The notes under the pieces are model-generated. The model was not told the DNA's origin. It worked only from the letters and a program-made list of their open reading frames with translations, and ran no database searches. From contig JACCRE010000166.1 in assembly GCA_013813775.1 (NCBI GenBank), positions 1 to 55,476 of the forward strand: DNA of 55,476 nt, given 5' to 3'. Source of the stretch: Planctomycetaceae bacterium (GTDB taxonomy: Bacteria > Planctomycetota > Planctomycetia > Planctomycetales > Planctomycetaceae). The translations under genes and the position numbers were made by a program. Shown here piece after piece: positions 53,085 through 55,476 of this stretch (position 1 is the stretch's first letter; each line of letters starts with the position of its first letter).

Positions 53085-55202
53085 TCAGGTTCCAGCCGTC
53101 TTCGCGCCCTTGAGCTGCTCCAAGTAGTCGGCGGTGATCTGCAAGACCTCTTTATTGTAGAAGTTCTCCGGGAAGATCGGCTTATCCGCTCCGCCCGCTT
53201 CCTCTTCCGCCAGCTTTTCTTCGACTTCGGATTGCTGCTTGACCTCTTCCTGCTCGGCACGCCGCGTTTCTTCATTCAGGGAAATTGTCTTCTCCTCCTT
53301 CCGCTCGAGAAACTTGACGATCTGCTTGTTGAGCTTTTGGAACTCGGCGTCATTGGCGATGCGCTGTGCTGACTTTTGGCGAAGGTCGGAGAGCAATCCA
53401 TCCCCGATCAAGGCCGGCACCGGACGGTAATCGGCCGCCTTCACGCGATCGAAGGGAAGCGCGTTATCGAGAAACTCCTCGCCGAGGTCGAAGTGGTCGA
53501 TCATGGAAGGCAGCACGACGTCGGAGGGCACGCCGACGCGCTGTGTGCTGTCGCCGTTGACGCGATAGAACTTGCTGATCGTCAGTTTCAAGGCTCCTCG
53601 ACTCTCGTCATTCGTCAGGAACGACAACAACCGGGGAGGAACGGGCATGACGCTTTGTACGGTGCCTTTGCCGTGAGTCGTCGTATCGCCGACGACGATC
53701 CCGCGTTTATAGTCCTTGATGGCGGCGGCAAAAATCTCGCTCGCCGATGCCGAGAGCCTGTTGCAAAGCACGACCAGCGGACCGGTATAGGCGACTGCGG
53801 GATCGACATCATCCTGGCTTTTGATGCTGCCGTCCTGTTCTTTGACCTGCACAACCGGACCTTGGTCGATAAACAGGCCGGTGACCTCGATCGCCTCGGT
53901 GAGCGCCCCTCCGCCGTTCGTCCGCAGGTCGATCACGATCCCATCGACGCCGCCTTGCTCTTTGAAGCTCTTCAAGACTTTCAGCACGTCGCGCGACGTG
54001 CTGCGGTAGTTTTCAGTACCGGCCTGAGCGCCCTGGAAGTCGCGGTAGAAGGACGGAATGTTGATGACGCCGACCCGGTAGGAGCGGTCGCCGATTCGTT
54101 TTCCGGTATCGAGGATTTCACCGCGAACGGCGGCATCATTGAGCTCGACCTGCTGCCGCGTCAGTTCGTATTCCTTCGTATCCCCGCCAGCGGTCTTGAC
54201 TTGCAAAATGACTTTCGTACCGGCCTTGCCGCGGATGAGTTGCACGACTTTCGTGAGCTTCATTTCGACGACGTCAGTGAATTGCGACTCGTTCGACTGA
54301 CGAACGCCGATGATCTTATCGCCCGCTTTGAGGCGTCCGTCCTTGTGGGCGGCGCCGCCTTCGACGACTCGGTTCACCGTCACATAACCGTCTTCGCTGC
54401 GGAGTTCGGCACCAATGCCCTCTAGACGCAGCTCCATGCTGATCTGGAAGTCCTGCAGCGTGTTCGGCGACATATAGCTCGAATGAGGGTCGAAGCTGTG
54501 AGTCAGCGACGACAAGTAGATTTCAAGCTTCTCCGATTCATCCGTCTGCGCGGCCGTGAGGCCGATGTTCTTATAACGCTTGTGAAGCCGCTCGCGAATC
54601 TCGGTGATCGTCGCCGGCCCGTCTTCTTTGGCTTCGACTTCCGGCGTACCGGGAACTTGCGGCTTCTTCGATGCGGTGTCGTCGAGCATCAGCGAAAGCA
54701 CGTCGTACTTGATCCGCTTCCGCCAACGGTCGTTGATCTCGTCGTTCGTCTTCGCCCACGCCAGTTCCTTGGCGTCGGTGACGATCGATTCATCGACGGT
54801 GAAATCGAACTCCGAGTCGATCAACTGCTGGGCATGTGCGATGCGCTCGTCGAGCCGTCTCAGGTACCGGTCGAATGCGACATGGGCGAACTCGGTGTTG
54901 CCCGCGAGAGTCAGCTCGTCAAGCTGCGTCTTGTACGCGGCAAGCTCATCAATGTCGCTCTGCAGGAAATAGAGCTTCATCGGATCGAGATCGGACAGCA
55001 GCTTTTCGAAAGTCTTCTTCGAGACGTCGTCGTCGAGCCCTTTGTGGCTGATGTGGAACTTTTCCACCATCTGGGCGACGAGTTTCGCCGTCGTCGCGTC
55101 TTCGGCACGCGGCCCGCCTTGTGCGACAAGACCGGTCGCGACCAAGGCCGCGACCGCGATGAGAAACAGGACGGCCGCACGCGGAGAACGTCGAAACATC
55201 AT
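53085..55202 (-). CDS. prc: carboxy-terminal processing protease (Prc/tail-specific, S41)
   Basis: This 705-residue exported protease has a signal peptide ([20 protein letters not shown]). An N-terminal Prc-type helical domain covers about 35-210 ([20 protein letters not shown]), followed by [12 protein letters not shown], a PDZ domain (about 245-340; [38 protein letters not shown]) and the S41 domain. The catalytic Ser is near 485 in [12 protein letters not shown] and the Lys near 511 in HGKGTVQS, with the same spacing as E. coli Prc. A C-terminal DUF3340-like region rich in Glu/Lys ends the protein. It degrades or trims exported proteins with particular C-termini. Confidence 0.96.
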   Translation of the reverse strand: MMFRRSPRAAVLFLIAVAALVATGLVAQGGPRAEDATTAKLVAQMVEKFHISHKGLDDDVSKKTFEKLLSDLDPMKLYFLQSDIDELAAYKTQLDELTLAGNTEFAHVAFDRYLRRLDERIAHAQQLIDSEFDFTVDESIVTDAKELAWAKTNDEINDRWRKRIKYDVLSLMLDDTASKKPQVPGTPEVEAKEDGPATITEIRERLHKRYKNIGLTAAQTDESEKLEIYLSSLTHSFDPHSSYMSPNTLQDFQISMELRLEGIGAELRSEDGYVTVNRVVEGGAAHKDGRLKAGDKIIGVRQSNESQFTDVVEMKLTKVVQLIRGKAGTKVILQVKTAGGDTKEYELTRQQVELNDAAVRGEILDTGKRIGDRSYRVGVINIPSFYRDFQGAQAGTENYRSTSRDVLKVLKSFKEQGGVDGIVIDLRTNGGGALTEAIEVTGLFIDQGPVVQVKEQDGSIKSQDDVDPAVAYTGPLVVLCNRLSASASEIFAAAIKDYKRGIVVGDTTTHGKGTVQSVMPVPPRLLSFLTNDESRGALKLTISKFYRVNGDSTQRVGVPSDVVLPSMIDHFDLGEEFLDNALPFDRVKAADYRPVPALIGDGLLSDLRQKSAQRIANDAEFQKLNKQIVKFLERKEEKTISLNEETRRAEQEEVKQQSEVEEKLAEEEAGGADKPIFPENFYNKEVLQITADYLEQLKGAKTAGT

Positions 55203-55341
55203 CGGGCCAACTCCGTGAGCAATGTGAGACGACGGTCACCGCCGTCCGGGGCGGCAATACACGCGCATCGCGCAAGTGTAGTAGAGCTGCGAAAGCCGGA
55301 CAAGACCCGCTGATCGCGCCGCTTCGCCAGTTTCAGATCGC

Positions 55342-55476
55342 CTACGCAGCCCCAACAGGACTCGTTGCCAGCAGTTCGCCGATTCCGGCACCGTGTTGGA
55401 CCAGAGCAAACTCGCTGTTCAGCGGATCATAGGCGAACAATCGGTTGCGTCCGCAACTGCGACTGCGGGTCACCGC
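55342..55476 (-). CDS. C-terminal end of an unidentified gene (5' part outside window)
   Basis: A frame open from the window edge to a TAG at 55342-55344 encodes 44 residues, including CGRNRLFAYDPLNSEFALVQ and GAGIGELLATSPVGAA. The composition is protein-like, but no family can be named from so short a piece. It would lie upstream of prc on the same strand, with about 140 bp between them. Confidence 0.45.
   Translation of the reverse strand, partial: AVTRSRSCGRNRLFAYDPLNSEFALVQHGAGIGELLATSPVGAA

Noticed and set aside
1-55476. CRISPR array, tRNA, rRNA or prophage genes
   Set aside because: No regular direct repeats with spacers, no cloverleaf-like segments with CCA-type ends and no phage structural or integrase genes were seen by reading.

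Overview
The window looks like chromosomal DNA of a planctomycete (PVC superphylum). The sequence is GC-rich. It carries gene families that are typical of this phylum: a PVC-type sorbosone-dehydrogenase/HEAT/cytochrome protein, a DUF1080-ThuA protein, a PSCyt1-DUF1549-DUF1553 protein paired with a DUF1501 protein, a second DUF1549/DUF1553 protein, and membrane-anchored beta-propellers. The species cannot be told from the sequence alone. Most genes look native; the only clear mobile DNA is at the left edge.

Layout. 1-1100: part of an IS630-family insertion sequence whose transposase needs a -1 frameshift on an A7 run, beside a small exported-protein gene. 1.5-9.3 kb (minus strand): a DusB-like tRNA dihydrouridine synthase with an in-frame palindromic insert in its catalytic loop, a large haem-containing PVC dehydrogenase, a DUF1080 / ExbD-like / ThuA fusion and an anchored WD40 protein. 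9.9-13.6 kb (plus): the planctomycete pair PSD1 + DUF1501. 13.6-16.4 kb (minus): a flippase-like membrane protein and PepT. 16.6-19.2 kb (plus): alpha/beta hydrolase, DoxX, pirin and rhodanese, closed by a perfect 30-bp palindrome. 19.9-23.2 kb: an ABC exporter pair whose permease carries a beta-propeller-like domain. 23.3-31.9 kb: mixed housekeeping genes (metallophosphoesterase, UbiD-family decarboxylase, RlmL-like methyltransferase, a receiver lacking its phospho-acceptor, DUF1802, TM2, DUF892, ProS).

32.1-41.3 kb (plus): an RNA-decay pair (YhaM-like and RNase R), then sdhCAB for succinate dehydrogenase, then gcvT and a small conserved-looking protein. 41.3-55.5 kb (mostly minus): another DUF1549/DUF1553 protein, an AlaC-like aminotransferase, a SurA/PpiC-like chaperone, a thioredoxin-like/CAP-like exported protein (plus strand), MoxR + DUF58, an MFS transporter with an odd repetitive tail, a two-gene ABC-2 exporter, a Prc/CtpA tail-specific protease and the end of one further gene.

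Functional picture. Several exported or membrane-bound proteins (PVC dehydrogenase, DUF1080-ThuA, PSD1/DUF1501, DUF1553) probably take part in carbohydrate or sulfated-polysaccharide metabolism at the cell envelope, but their substrates are not visible in the sequence. No CRISPR array, rRNA, tRNA, prophage or recognised defence island was seen. The most unusual items are domain architectures (DUF1080-ExbD-ThuA; ABC permease plus propeller), the palindromic insert inside dus, the receiver with Asn in place of Asp, and the repetitive MFS tail.
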